Assembly: GCA_964020155.1 (NCBI GenBank)
Contig: OZ026559.1
Location: forward strand, 3,270,455 to 3,282,954
DNA from: Chondrilla cf. caribensis
Lineage: Eukaryota > Porifera > Demospongiae > Chondrillida > Chondrillidae
Direction of reading: 5' to 3'
DNA: 12,500 nt
Every line of letters starts with the position of its first letter. Position 1 is the stretch's first letter. Of this stretch, positions 1 through 8,596 are shown piece by piece. The position numbers and the translations under genes are program-made. The notes beneath the pieces were generated by a model that did no database searches, was not told the origin of the DNA, and saw nothing but the letters and a program-made list of their open reading frames with translations.

Positions 1-258
1 ATTAGTAAACGTCATTATGGGTTATTATATTCAACATATCCAATTCATGATCATTTGGGGACACTGGAGAGCCTGACACCAGTGCTGTGGAGCCATTACC
101 GTGGTATCGTGACAGGTGAAACCTTGACAGGTGAAACCTTGGGAGATTATCACATTAAGTAATTATGTTCACATGATCCATGAAAGGATATTCATGCTTT
201 AGTAGTGCATAAGAGTATGTGTTTCATGACAGTGTCTGTACATTTTGTCAATTTGTAG
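1..258 (+). other. upstream HADH intron (3' part)
   Basis: This stretch ends in the AG acceptor of the 259-327 exon, so it is probably the 3' part of the preceding intron. I looked for the expected upstream HADH peptide in it and did not find it. It contains a perfect 15-bp tandem duplication at 111-140 (unit GACAGGTGAAACCTT). Confidence 0.6.
111..140. repeat. 15-bp perfect tandem duplication
   Basis: Two head-to-tail copies of GACAGGTGAAACCTT at 111-125 and 126-140. This is a simple slippage product in intron DNA. Each copy contains AGGTGA, which resembles a splice donor, but no exon ending here was recognised. Confidence 0.85.
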
Positions 259-327
259 GATATCCCATGGGACCTATAGAGTTACTGGATTATGTTGGTT
301 TGGACACCACACAGTTCATTCTAGATG
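259..327 (+). CDS. HADH: 3-hydroxyacyl-CoA dehydrogenase, penultimate coding exon (partial gene)
   Basis: This exon encodes part of the C-terminal domain of the mitochondrial L-3-hydroxyacyl-CoA dehydrogenase, which oxidises L-3-hydroxyacyl-CoA with NAD+ in fatty-acid beta-oxidation. The frame reads [19 protein letters not shown] followed by ILDG. It closely matches the conserved [24 protein letters not shown] block of animal HADH as I know it. The exon starts after an AG acceptor (257-258, after a T-rich stretch) and ends before a GT donor (328-329). Both junctions split a glycine codon after its first base (phase 1), and the donor side joins in frame to the exon at 771. It is 69 bp (23 codons). 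The NAD-binding N-terminal exons are not in the window. The family assignment is strong; the mitochondrial location is inferred from the family. Confidence 0.9.
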
Positions 328-338
328 GTACGGTTTAG

Positions 339-407
<69 letters not shown>

Positions 408-421
408 TGTGTGCACATGCG

Positions 422-456
<35 letters not shown>

Positions 457-770
457 ATGTGCATGTGTTTATAAGTACATTGGTGTATGCTTTTCTGTAC
501 CTCTTTGTGTCTGTGGCTGCATGTGAGTGTGTATGTGTACGTATGTGTGAGTATATCCAGATACAGGCTTACATACGACTTACGTATGTATGTACGTACT
601 TTTGTACCCAGGATATAATATATAATAGAATATGTAAGTAAAATTATGACTGGTGAAGTAAACCTCAAAAATGTGGTAGGGACTGAATCTAACCAGCCAC
701 CCTGCATTCAACTGTGATGTGTGTACAGTATTGCCATGTGCTCTCAATCCTCTTATTCTCATGTACAAAG
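328..770 (+). other. HADH intron carrying TG microsatellites
   Basis: A GT-AG, phase 1 intron of 443 bp joins the two HADH exons. It is dominated by two (TG)n tracts at 341-413 and 426-455. The first starts only 13 bp after the donor GT. The remainder is AT-rich, with TGTA and GTAT steps and a short pyrimidine tract before the acceptor. No other gene is seen inside it. Confidence 0.85.
341..455. repeat. (TG)n microsatellite, two tracts
   Basis: An almost pure TG run covers 341-413, with one GG interruption at 400-401. A short GCACATGCGTGTT spacer follows, then a second run at 426-455. It lies in the HADH intron next to the 5' splice site. Confidence 0.95.
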
Positions 771-892
771 GTTGGCACGAGAGGGAACCTGACAATAAGT
801 TGTTCAATCCAACAAAGACAGTGGGTGATTTAGTTGCTGAGGGAAAGCTCGGGGTGAAGAGTGGAGAGGGATTCTACTCGTATAAGAAGTGA
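771..892 (+). CDS. HADH: 3-hydroxyacyl-CoA dehydrogenase, terminal coding exon with stop
   Basis: This is the last coding exon of the same gene. After the AG at 769-770, preceded by a pyrimidine-rich run (about 738-760), two bases complete the split Gly codon. The frame then reads WHEREPDNKLFNPTKTVGDL, then VAEGKLGVKSGEGFYSYKK, then TGA at 890-892. Animal HADH ends in the same pattern, WHExxxxNxLxxPxxxxxxLVAExKxGxKxGEGFYxYK, so the gene reaches its normal C-terminus. There is no peroxisomal SKL-type tail, consistent with the mitochondrial enzyme. I see no canonical AATAAA in the 120 bp after the stop, so the 3' end cannot be placed. The exon is intact, with no frameshift or premature stop. 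Confidence 0.9.
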
Positions 893-1110
893 AGACAATA
901 ATTTTCATTATAGTGAAGTGAATGTAAAATATACCTTGTAGCAGTCCAATTTATTATTATAATATTATCAATAATCAGTAGTAATATAGTATGTATAAGC
1001 CTTATTACTTGTACTATATGGAATTTGTGTGTGCGCGCGCCCGCACTTGCATGTGTGCATGTGCATGTGTGAAAGTGCACGCATGATTAATCATGTATGT
1101 AACTACGTAA
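893..1110. other. AT-rich sequence downstream of HADH
   Basis: This is presumably 3' UTR and then intergenic DNA. It is rich in ATTATTAT/AATATTAT steps. A stretch near 1024-1082 alternates purine and pyrimidine (GTGTGTGCGCGCGC, then GCATGTG repeats), which favours Z-DNA. No gene is visible. Confidence 0.5.
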
Positions 1111-1350
1111 AGGTTTCACTTAATTTATTTAGCATACGGTCATGTTATATGAGGATCTTATATTCAATTAGTGTGTACATTGTCAGGCATGAGTGTGTGT
1201 ATGCTATGTGCGTGTAACATGTATAATGTATATGTATTGCAGTGCAAATTTACAATCACAACAATACTAACATGCAACTCCAAAAATGTCAATCGAATTA
1301 TTAGAATGTTATTATGTATGTTTAGATGAGGTGCCATACTAATAATATTA

Positions 1351-1428
1351 GCATGTAATTGTGCAAGTGCACAAGGTGTAATTAGACATGAGGACAGGAT
1401 GTTTACTGCTTGTGCCAGAAGCCTCTAT
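1351..1428. repeat. array core copy A
   Basis: First recognisable core: TGTAATTGTGCAAGTGCACA, then AGGTGTAATTAGACATGAGG, then ACAGGATGTTTACTGCTTG and AGAAGCCTCTA. The 240 bp upstream (from about 1130) match the segment that precedes the second half-unit in other copies (GTCATGTTATA, ATTGTCAGGCATGAGTGTG). This copy loses similarity after GCCTCTATCT. Confidence 0.75.
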
Positions 1429-1753
1429 CTAATATAATTATGTAATAATTATAACACGTGCATGTGTGTTTGTTTGTGAAAGTGTGTGAATGTACGTATT
1501 TGTGTGTATGTGTGCTTGCGTATGTGTGTGCGCATGCATTAATTCAAATTGTGTGGGTGATTTTAGATGTACATCTATTATAGATACATACACATGAAGA
1601 TGCATTAGTCACATAAACAAAGGCATAAACATTATGAATAACATCATCATCTCACGAATACTAAATTAAATGTCGACTTTATGAAATTTTATCATTATAT
1701 TTGTATGCATAATAATTTAAAGTTATATTTTAGGTTCATTTTTAATGTTGTAG

Positions 1754-1895
1754 GTTATTCGATTTCCATGTACATTAATAACAGTGGGATTCTGTCCCTG
1801 GCGCAACTTGTACAAGTTGCGCCATGAACTCCTTGCAATATTGGTTGCGTTCGTCCCTGTCCATTTGCACTTCAAAACTTCGATTTCTTCCCAAG
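1754..1895. other. higher-GC island with exon-like borders, unassigned
   Basis: This is a block of clearly higher GC and complexity in AT-rich DNA. On the + strand it is preceded by a TTGTAG acceptor-like end (1753) and followed by AAG|GTGAG, an excellent donor match (1893-1900). The frame from 1754 is open for all 47 codons. On the - strand two frames are also open across most of it, one giving an ordinary-looking peptide with FEVQMDRDERNQYCKEFM. I recognise no family in any frame. It could be a non-coding RNA exon, a lone coding exon, or a transposon or pseudogene relic. Which strand is real is unclear. Confidence 0.3.
1799..1824. repeat. 26-bp perfect palindrome
   Basis: TGGCGCAACTTGT followed directly by its reverse complement ACAAGTTGCGCCA, with no spacer. 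GC-rich compared with its surroundings. Confidence 0.9.
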
Positions 1896-2276
1896 GTGAG
1901 GAGACCACTAGATATGGTTGAGGGGGCCAGTACGTGTATATATATTATATGGATGTGATCGGAAGCAAGGACATGTGCTAATTCCATGTGAATGTAGTTA
2001 GCTAGAATCTACTGGAACTAGCTGCGAATCGTTTTGTACCAGTAGAATCCATCATATCTTCAAAGCACATACAACAATTGTCGTTTAGTAACGTAGCTGT
2101 GTAGGTACAATGCATCCAAGCCAGTTTATGCCAAAATCTAGAATTGACAAATGCAAGCCAAGGTTACTGTTTCTATCTGAGAATGTGATACAACAGCTGC
2201 AAATCTGGATAACACTTAAGTAGTAATTGGACAGTAAATAATATTAACCTGTTATCTGTACTGTACATAATATTAT

Positions 2277-3474
2277 ATCCTTGAGAGAAAATGAATAAGC
2301 TTAGTAATACTTTACTCTAGCTCGATTGGTTTCAAATACCATGTTACTGAATATTATTTCATGTGGGGTCATCTATGTGAATATCCATAAACTCAGTCTA
2401 TATAATATGTGTGTGTTTGTACATGTGAGTGTGTATGAGTGTATACGCGTGTGTGTGTGTGTACGTGTGGTGTGTTTGTGTTGTGTTTACACAATGTTAT
2501 CTAAAATAACTGAATCCATGGCTCCCATCATAACTATGTTAAGTTAAACATGCAAACATACAATTATACAAAGCATATTTTATGTATGATATCATATATT
2601 ATAAATAAAAGTATATTATTAATGTGAATATCAAGTGCATACATATTATGTGTACATGTGTGTGTATGCGTATGTGAGTGTGTGTGTGTGAGAGCTTTTT
2701 TGATTCATGTTTATACAAAGAGTCATGCAGATGACATTATCGTGCAATTGTGCAAGTGCACAAGGTGTAATTTGTCACGAGAACAGGATGTTTACTGCTT
2801 GAGGTAGAAGCCTCTACACGTGCAATTGACTTTACAAGCAATCATATAAGGATCTAATATTTAATTAGTGTATGTATACATCGATATGCATGAGTGTGTA
2901 CATATATGCTATGCCCACACTTGTATAATTCAGTACAAGGTTACAACACTGTAATATTAGCATGCACCTGACAAAAGGTCAAATCATATTATCAGACTGT
3001 TATTGTGTGTACATGTTTAGACTAAGAAAAAAGTGCCATATACTAATAATTTTAGCGTGCAATTGTACAAGCACACAAGGTGTAATTAGACATGAGAACA
3101 GACAGAATTGAATTAACATGCAGTCATGTTATAGGGATCCAATATTGACTTTTGTGTGTACATTGTCAGGCAAAGGTGACTGTGTGTGTATGCAATGTAA
3201 GGCTGACACGAAAACAGACTGAATTGTTTTTGTTGTATTGTCATTTATTTCTGTTGTTGTTTCTGGGTGTCTACAATAGTAGCCCTATGGGCTAAAGGCC
3301 TCCCCAGTTGAAATAAGATTCCCTATCCGTATACCTATCCGTAACATGCATTCATGTTATAAAGATATCATAGTATTCAATTAGTGCATGCATTGTCAGA
3401 GATGAGTGTGTGTGTATTCAATATAAACCTGTATAAATCAACCTTAGTAGTACCAATATGCACATACTATAAAT
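2277..3474. repeat. array unit B
   Basis: This is the fullest unit. It has the GAATAAGCTTAG box (about 2291), the ACTGAATATTATTT segment (about 2347), the TTACACAATGTTATCTAAAA segment (about 2487), a short TG-rich stretch (about 2640-2690), the core (2742-2822) and the related half-core (3056-3130). A third half-core starts near 3200 and is split by an unrelated insertion at 3227-3342. The half-core at 3056 reads TACAAGCACACAAGG where the main core reads TGCAAGTGCACAAGG. Confidence 0.7.
3227..3342 (+). mobile_element. short insertion resembling a truncated non-LTR retroelement 3' end
   Basis: This segment of about 116 bp interrupts a half-core copy: GACTGAATTG lies just before it and TAACATGCATTCATG just after, and these are nearly adjacent in the other copies. 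It contains a T/G-rich run, a hairpin at 3280-3294 (TAGCCC, loop TAT, GGGCTA), CCTCCCCAGTTGAAATAAGA, and a short tandem CCTATCCGTA pair at the end. A hairpin followed by TGAAATAA-like sequence and short 3' repeats is typical of some LINE 3' tails. The family is inferred, and no reverse transcriptase is present. Confidence 0.45.
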
Positions 3475-3557
3475 GTATCTTTGAAAGAAAGTGAATAAGC
3501 TCAGTAATATAATAATTCTCCTCAAATGATTTCAAATGTCGTGTGTGTGTGGGAGGC

Positions 3558-3616
<59 letters not shown>

Positions 3617-4461
3617 GTTATTTCGTAGTCATTTTTACACCAGTAACATGCTAATAACATCAATGCAATTGTGCAAGTGCACAAGGTGTAATTAGTCATG
3701 AGAACAAGATGTTTACTGCTTGTGTTAGAAGCCTCTACACGTGCAGTGGTTTCACAAGCAATCATATAAGGATCTAATATTTAATTAGTGTGTGTATACA
3801 TTGTCATGCATGAGTGTGTGCATAAAGGCTATGCTCTCACTTGTATAATTTTAGTCTAAGTTTACAATAACAACAATGTCAGCATACAACTACCAAAGGG
3901 GCAAATCAAATTAGTAGAATGCTGTGAGTGCATGTTTAGACTAAGATAAAGGTGCATACTAATAACGTTATCATGCAATTGCAATTGTACAAGCACACAA
4001 GGTGTAATTAGACATGTGAACAGACAGAATTGAATCAACATGCAGTCATTGCATGTCATCATGCAGTCATCAAGTGTTATAGGGTATAATTTTTAATTAT
4101 TGATTGCATGTGCATGTATGTACATTGTCAGGCTTGAGTGTGTGTGTATGCAATGTAAACCTGTACGATTCAATATCAGTAGTGCAAATAACGTGCAGGT
4201 TATTTTATATACCTTCCAATTATTATTTAACAGTACTGGGTCACCAAATTGGTTGACCGGCCCAGGTAGAGTCAACTAATTTGTGACACTCACTTACCCA
4301 CAAACAAACAATCGAGCATAATTGTTAACATTTTTGGACATCGTACAGACATGAATATGAGTTGACTGTGAAGGGGTCAATTGTTGAAATGTCCATAATA
4401 AGATATCAGCTGGAATTCAGTCATATTATGTGTCAACATGTTATTGGTTTCCTCATTTTGA
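3475..4461. repeat. array unit C
   Basis: Starts with GAAAGAAAGTGAATAAGCTC and goes almost directly into a TG tract (3541-3618), so the two middle landmark segments of unit B are missing. The core is at 3663-3745 and the half-core at 3972-4050, about 310 bp apart as in unit B. The tail (about 4200-4461) holds TTCCAATTATTATTTAACAG, then a segment without a clear counterpart. That segment has an 8-bp inverted pair, AGTCAACT near 4270 and AGTTGACT near 4360. Confidence 0.7.
3541..3618. repeat. (TG)n microsatellite
   Basis: A GT run at 3541-3550, a GGGAGGCATT break, then a near-pure GT run at 3561-3618 with one GC step. It separates the first box of unit C from its core. Confidence 0.95.
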
Positions 4462-4614
4462 ACCAGTTTAAGTCAAGTTCTAGAAGTGACTAAAGCAAGC
4501 CATGGTTACTGTTTCTATCTGAGAATGTGATACAACAGCGCTAGCTGCAAACCTGGATAACGGTTAAACAATAATTGGGCAGTATATAATTACCGAGCAG
4601 TTTATACCGCGAGG

Positions 4615-4995
4615 TTATCTGTTTCCGTCGCATAGGGGTGCCCAGAGTTGGCGCCCACTCATTTGATTAGTTTCCGGGTTGAAAATTCTAGATTTTGTCC
4701 CATTTGTGCTTTCCTTCGCCGAGAGTTTTCAAAGTGCTCGTGAACGAAATTCGATATTGGTCGATGCTGGTGTGAGCGGGCATCGGCGTGCTACAGAATT
4801 AAGTAACGAACGTTTGAACAGACAACCTGGAGTTTGCGCAACGCTTAAGAAAAGGCAACTCACATTTCTTTCCTTCACGGTGGCACGTAACGTAATAACC
4901 TCAGCGAAGGTTATCATGAATCTAAGGAAGACGCCAAGTAATTCGAGTGCGGGGGGAGGCAGCCCCACGAGTTTTTGAACTCGAATTACTTCTTC
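4615..4995. other. GC-richer insertion in array unit D, unidentified
   Basis: Comparison with unit B shows shared sequence up to GGTTATCTG (about 4620) and again from TCAAATCTCATGTTACTG (about 4994). What lies between is foreign, with many CpG steps absent from the flanks. It includes an imperfect palindrome around GGCGCC (4645-4660) and ends in a strong 13-bp inverted repeat (4936-4991). A 100-codon open frame on + (4679-4978, non-ATG start) and an open frame on - (4729-5034) cross it. Neither translation resembles a family I know. It is probably a non-autonomous mobile element or a fragment captured from elsewhere. Confidence 0.5.
4936..4991. repeat. 13-bp inverted repeat with G-rich loop (hairpin)
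   Basis: AAGTAATTCGAGT (4936-4948) and its exact reverse complement ACTCGAATTACTT (4979-4991) flank a 30-nt loop. The loop holds GGGGGG and GCCCC, able to form an inner hairpin. A competing 6-bp stem CGAGTT/AACTCG (4968-4983) overlaps it. It lies at the right edge of the GC-richer insertion. Confidence 0.85.
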
Positions 4996-5342
4996 AAATC
5001 TCATGTTACTGAATATTATTTGATGTGGGGTCACCTATGTGAATGCCCATAAACTCAGTCTATAGAATATGTGTGTGTTTGTACATGTGAGCGTGTATGA
5101 GTGGATATTTATGTGTTTGTATGTGTGTTGTGCTTGTGTCATGTGTTTACACAATGTTATCTAAAATACCTGAATCCATGGCTCCCACACATAACAATGT
5201 GGACATACAAACATACAATACAAGCAGTATAGTATAATATACATAATATCATATATTATACATATGTAATAGTATAAATTTAATGTGAATTTCTAATGTG
5301 TACATATATATGTGTACATGTGTGTATCTGCACGTGTGTGTG

Positions 5343-5343
<1 letters not shown>

Positions 5344-5436
<93 letters not shown>
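5344..5436. repeat. (TG)n microsatellite
   Basis: About 93 bp of nearly uninterrupted TG, followed by a less regular TG-rich stretch to about 5472. It sits in array unit D just before the TTTGTATGCATGTTTAGAC landmark. Confidence 0.95.
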
Positions 5437-5438
<2 letters not shown>

Positions 5439-6344
5439 ATGTGTGTGTGTGAGTGTGTGTTTGTGTGTGTGTCTTATTTTGTATGCATGTTTAGACTAGG
5501 TGTAGACTGGACATTAATTGTGCAAGTGCACAAGATGTAATTAGTCATGAGAACACGATGTTTACTGCTTCAGTTAGAAGCCTCCACACGTGCAGTGGTT
5601 TCACAAGCAATCATACAAGGATCCAATATTTAATTAGAGTGTGTATACATTGTCATGCATGAGTGTGTTCATAATATATTATGCTATCCTCACACTTGTA
5701 TAGTTCAGTACAAGGTTGCAATAGCAACAGTATTAGCGTGCAACTCCCAAAAGGGCAAATCAAATTATTAGACTGTTATTGTGTGCATGTTTAGACTAAG
5801 GAAAAGGTGTCATACTAATAATGTTACAATGCAATTGGGCAAGCACACGAGGTGTGATTAGTCATGAGAACAGAATGAATTGACTTAACATGCAATCATA
5901 AGGCTATAATTTTCAATTATTGATTGACAATGTGCATGTATATACGTACATTGTCAGGCTTGAGTGTGTGTGTATGCAATGTAAACCTGTCTGATTCAAT
6001 ATCAGTAATGCAAATAACATATAGGTTACTTATATACTTTCCAATTATTATTTATCAGTACAAGGTTTAGTGTGTTTTCTATGTATTTCTGTCAGTTGCT
6101 TTACACATTTACAGTAAACAAGCACAAATCCAGCTAGGGTATAAGGATACAATAATCAAATAGTGTGTACATTGCAAGAGATGAGTGTGTGTATGCATCA
6201 TAAACCTACATAATTCAATTATCTTAGTAAACTTAGTGGAAAATGTACAGAATGTGATACTATGCATGTATCCTTGAGAGAAACTGAATACGCTTATTAT
6301 AATATATTCACTTTGGCCCAAATGATTTTGAACAGTCAATTCAG

Positions 6345-6412
<68 letters not shown>

Positions 6413-6423
6413 GTGTGTGTGTG

Positions 6424-6485
<62 letters not shown>
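6345..6485. repeat. compound (TC)n(TG)n microsatellite
   Basis: A TC run at 6345-6369 joins directly to TG runs reaching 6485, with two TTG interruptions near 6410 and 6424. Confidence 0.95.
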
Positions 6486-6486
<1 letters not shown>

Positions 6487-6528
6487 CATAACAATGTTAA
6501 CATACAAACATACAACACATGCAGGCAG

Positions 6529-6649
<121 letters not shown>

Positions 6650-7018
6650 ATATATTATATTATGTGCTTAATATAATAGTATAAATGTGTGTTTCAAGTG
6701 TATACATATTATGTGTGCACATGTGTATGCACGTGTATATATTTGTGCGTGTATGTGTTGTTTTGTATTCATGTTTATACAAAGTGTCACGGTAATAACA
6801 TTAACATGAATTTGTGCAAGTGCACAAGGTGTAATTAGTCATGAGGACAGGATGTTTACTGCTTGAGTTATAGAAGCCTCTACACGTGCAGCTGGTTTCA
6901 CAAGCAATCATATAAAGACCTAATATTTAATTAGTGTGTGTATACATTGTCATGCATGAGTGTGTGTATAGAATATGCTATCCCCACACTTGTACAGTTC
7001 AGTACAAGCTTGCATGCA

Positions 7019-7140
7019 ACTATGGTACATGTCACGAGAAACGTTTTTTCGCAGACCTGCCGCATAGGATATCTGCGTATAGCCGTGCGGCAAGTTGTTG
7101 ATATCCGTGAACACTCTACCAAACGGTCATCTGGCACCCT
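7019..7140. other. short higher-GC insertion in array unit E
   Basis: In other copies TTCAGTACAAGGTTGCAA leads within about 40 bp to GGGCAAATCAAATTA. Here about 120 bp of CpG-containing sequence lies between the equivalents. It has a stem of 9 positions (8 perfect), CCTGCCGCA (7056-7064) with TGCGGCAAG (7086-7094), and a GATATC on each side of the 3' arm. It does not match the 3227 or 4615 insertions by eye. Its origin is unknown. Confidence 0.45.
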
Positions 7141-7584
7141 CGGCAAGTCAAATCACTAGACTGTTATGGTGTGTGCATGTTCATACTAATTATGAAAAGG
7201 TGTCATATTAATAATGTTAGCATGCAATTGTGCAAGCACACAAGGTGTGTGTAAGGTGTGATTAGACATGAGAACAGACTGTCAGTGAATTGACTTAATA
7301 TGCAGTCATGTATATAAGTATCTATGATTCAAAGCGTGTACATTGTCAGCCAAGGCATGAGTGTGTGTGTGTATGTGCAATATTAACCCGTATAATTCAA
7401 TCTTAGTAGTGCAAATGTACAGAATCATACTGTACATGTTTCCTGAGTGAGAAAAAATGAGTAGGCTTATTATATTTTTTTTGGTTGAAATGATTTCCAA
7501 TATCATGATACTGATCATGAATATTATAGAATGTAGAGCTGCCAAGAAAATTCCAATAAAATAGTCTTTTTGGTCTATAAGTTG

Positions 7585-7599
7585 GTGTGTGTGTGTGTG

Positions 7600-7663
<64 letters not shown>
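7585..7663. repeat. (TG)n microsatellite
   Basis: GT runs at 7585-7600 and 7603-7663, separated by TTT. Confidence 0.95.
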
Positions 7664-7668
<5 letters not shown>

Positions 7669-7772
7669 CAATGCTATCTCAAATAACTGATTCATAACAA
7701 TGTTAAGTTAAACATACAACACAGGCAATATTATATACACATATACGTACATGTACACATAATATAGCATAT

Positions 7773-7780
<8 letters not shown>

Positions 7781-7850
<70 letters not shown>
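7781..7850. repeat. (AT)n microsatellite
   Basis: Seventy bases of pure AT, flanked by ACATAC at the left and GTATATATAC at the right. The AT tract is self-complementary and can extrude a cruciform. Confidence 0.95.
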
Positions 7851-7859
<9 letters not shown>

Positions 7860-7891
7860 CTAGTTGAAGTTTAATAATAATTAATAGATAA

Positions 7892-7943
7892 TTGGAGTTC
7901 GCATTAATTTTATACTATAGTATAAAATTAATGTGAACTTCAA
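7892..7943. repeat. 52-bp quasi-palindrome
   Basis: The centre lies between 7917 and 7918. The inner 30 bp (7903-7932) are a perfect palindrome (ATTAATTTTATACTA and its complement). The arms extend to TTGGAGTTCGC and GTGAACTTCAA with two mismatches, both allowing G-T pairing. The right arm (AGTATAAAATTAATGTGAAC) is the normal array landmark found in other units; the left arm is the extra inverted copy. Confidence 0.9.
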
Positions 7944-7959
7944 GTGCATACATGTACGT

Positions 7960-7963
<4 letters not shown>

Positions 7964-8028
<65 letters not shown>
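7964..8028. repeat. (TG)n microsatellite
   Basis: About 65 bp of GT preceding the TTTGCATGCATGTTTAGAC landmark of unit F. Confidence 0.95.
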
Positions 8029-8030
<2 letters not shown>

Positions 8031-8432
8031 TGTGTGTATGTCTTATTTTGCATGCATGTTTAGACAAGGTGTAGACTAGGACAAAATACAAAGAGTCATG
8101 CAGATAACATTAAAGTGCAATTGTGCAAGTGCACAAGGTGTAATTAGTCATGAGGACAGGATGTTTACTGCTTGAGTTAGAAACCTCTACACGTGCAATT
8201 GGTTTTACAAGCAATCATATAAGGTATGTGTGTGTGTGTGCATGCAATGTAATTATAAACCGGTATATTTCAATCTTAGTACTGCTAAGATACAGATACT
8301 ATACAAGTATTGATCCTTGTGAGATAATGAATAAGCTTACTATATATTTGTTTTAGCTCAAATGATTTCAAATGATTAAAATGTGGGTCACCATGTAAAT
8401 ACACATATAACAGTCTATTCTGCCCATCCTGC

Positions 8433-8472
8433 TATAAAGGAACACCAGAAAGCGAATTCCTGTTCCGGAAGT
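8433..8472 (+). promoter_or_regulatory. candidate core promoter of the collagen-like gene
   Basis: A TATA-like element, TATAAAGG (8433-8440), lies upstream of the collagen start codon. About 30 bp downstream, where transcription would be expected to begin, is CCGGAAGT (8465-8472), which matches the ETS-family consensus. Array similarity ends about here, so the promoter abuts the repeat array. This is motif evidence only; the start site is not demonstrated. Confidence 0.4.
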
Positions 8473-8498
8473 GTACATGCCAATGAATATCATTACTA

Positions 8499-8519
8499 AT
8501 GGGTGTGTCCTCCAAGTGA
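8499..8519 (+). other. possible short upstream ORF in the collagen 5' leader
   Basis: If transcription starts near 8463, the leader contains an out-of-frame ATG at 8499 giving a six-residue peptide (MGVSSK) and TGA. It would precede the main start at 8597. It is only relevant if the proposed promoter is right. Confidence 0.2.
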
Positions 8520-8596
8520 CTATTAAAGCAGTCAGTTCTGTTGTGGTTATCACAACCAGCACTGAGAAACTGAGTGTGTTCACTGGAGCAACAATT

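Larger units (their letters stand above)
4462..6267. repeat. array unit D
   Basis: Opens with a segment (4462-4616) matching 2120-2256 (shared GGTTACTGTTTCTATCTGAG and AATGTGATACAACAGC). A GC-richer insertion then replaces about 75 bp around the GAATAAGCTTA box. Similarity to unit B resumes at CATGTTACTGAATATTATTT (about 5003). Core at 5515-5596, half-core at 5829-5900, followed by the tail with TTCCAATTATTATTTATCAG. Confidence 0.7.
7437..8420. repeat. array unit F and trailing fragment
   Basis: Contains GAGTAGGCTTATTATA (about 7456), a TG tract, a segment matching ATAACTGATTCATAACAATG, an (AT)n tract, a quasi-palindrome, another TG tract and the core (8115-8198). The second half-unit is missing: sequence jumps from CAAGCAATCATATAAGG straight to TGTGTGTGCATGCAATGTAA, as if one half-unit had been deleted by recombination. 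The next GAATAAGCTTACT box (about 8329) begins a truncated copy that fades out before the collagen promoter. Confidence 0.7.

Noticed and set aside
1029..1217. 62-codon frame downstream of HADH as a small gene
   Set aside because: It is low-complexity TG/CA-derived sequence that overlaps the start of the repeat array, with no start context or homology.
4679..4978. 100-codon frame as a protein gene
   Set aside because: It starts with TTG rather than ATG, has no splice context or family match, and lies in an insertion that also has an open frame on the other strand. Kept only as a property of the insertion.
7081..7140. A-box-like TGGTAGAGTG on the minus strand as a tRNA gene or tRNA-derived SINE
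   Set aside because: No convincing B box or cloverleaf stems could be found at the right distance.
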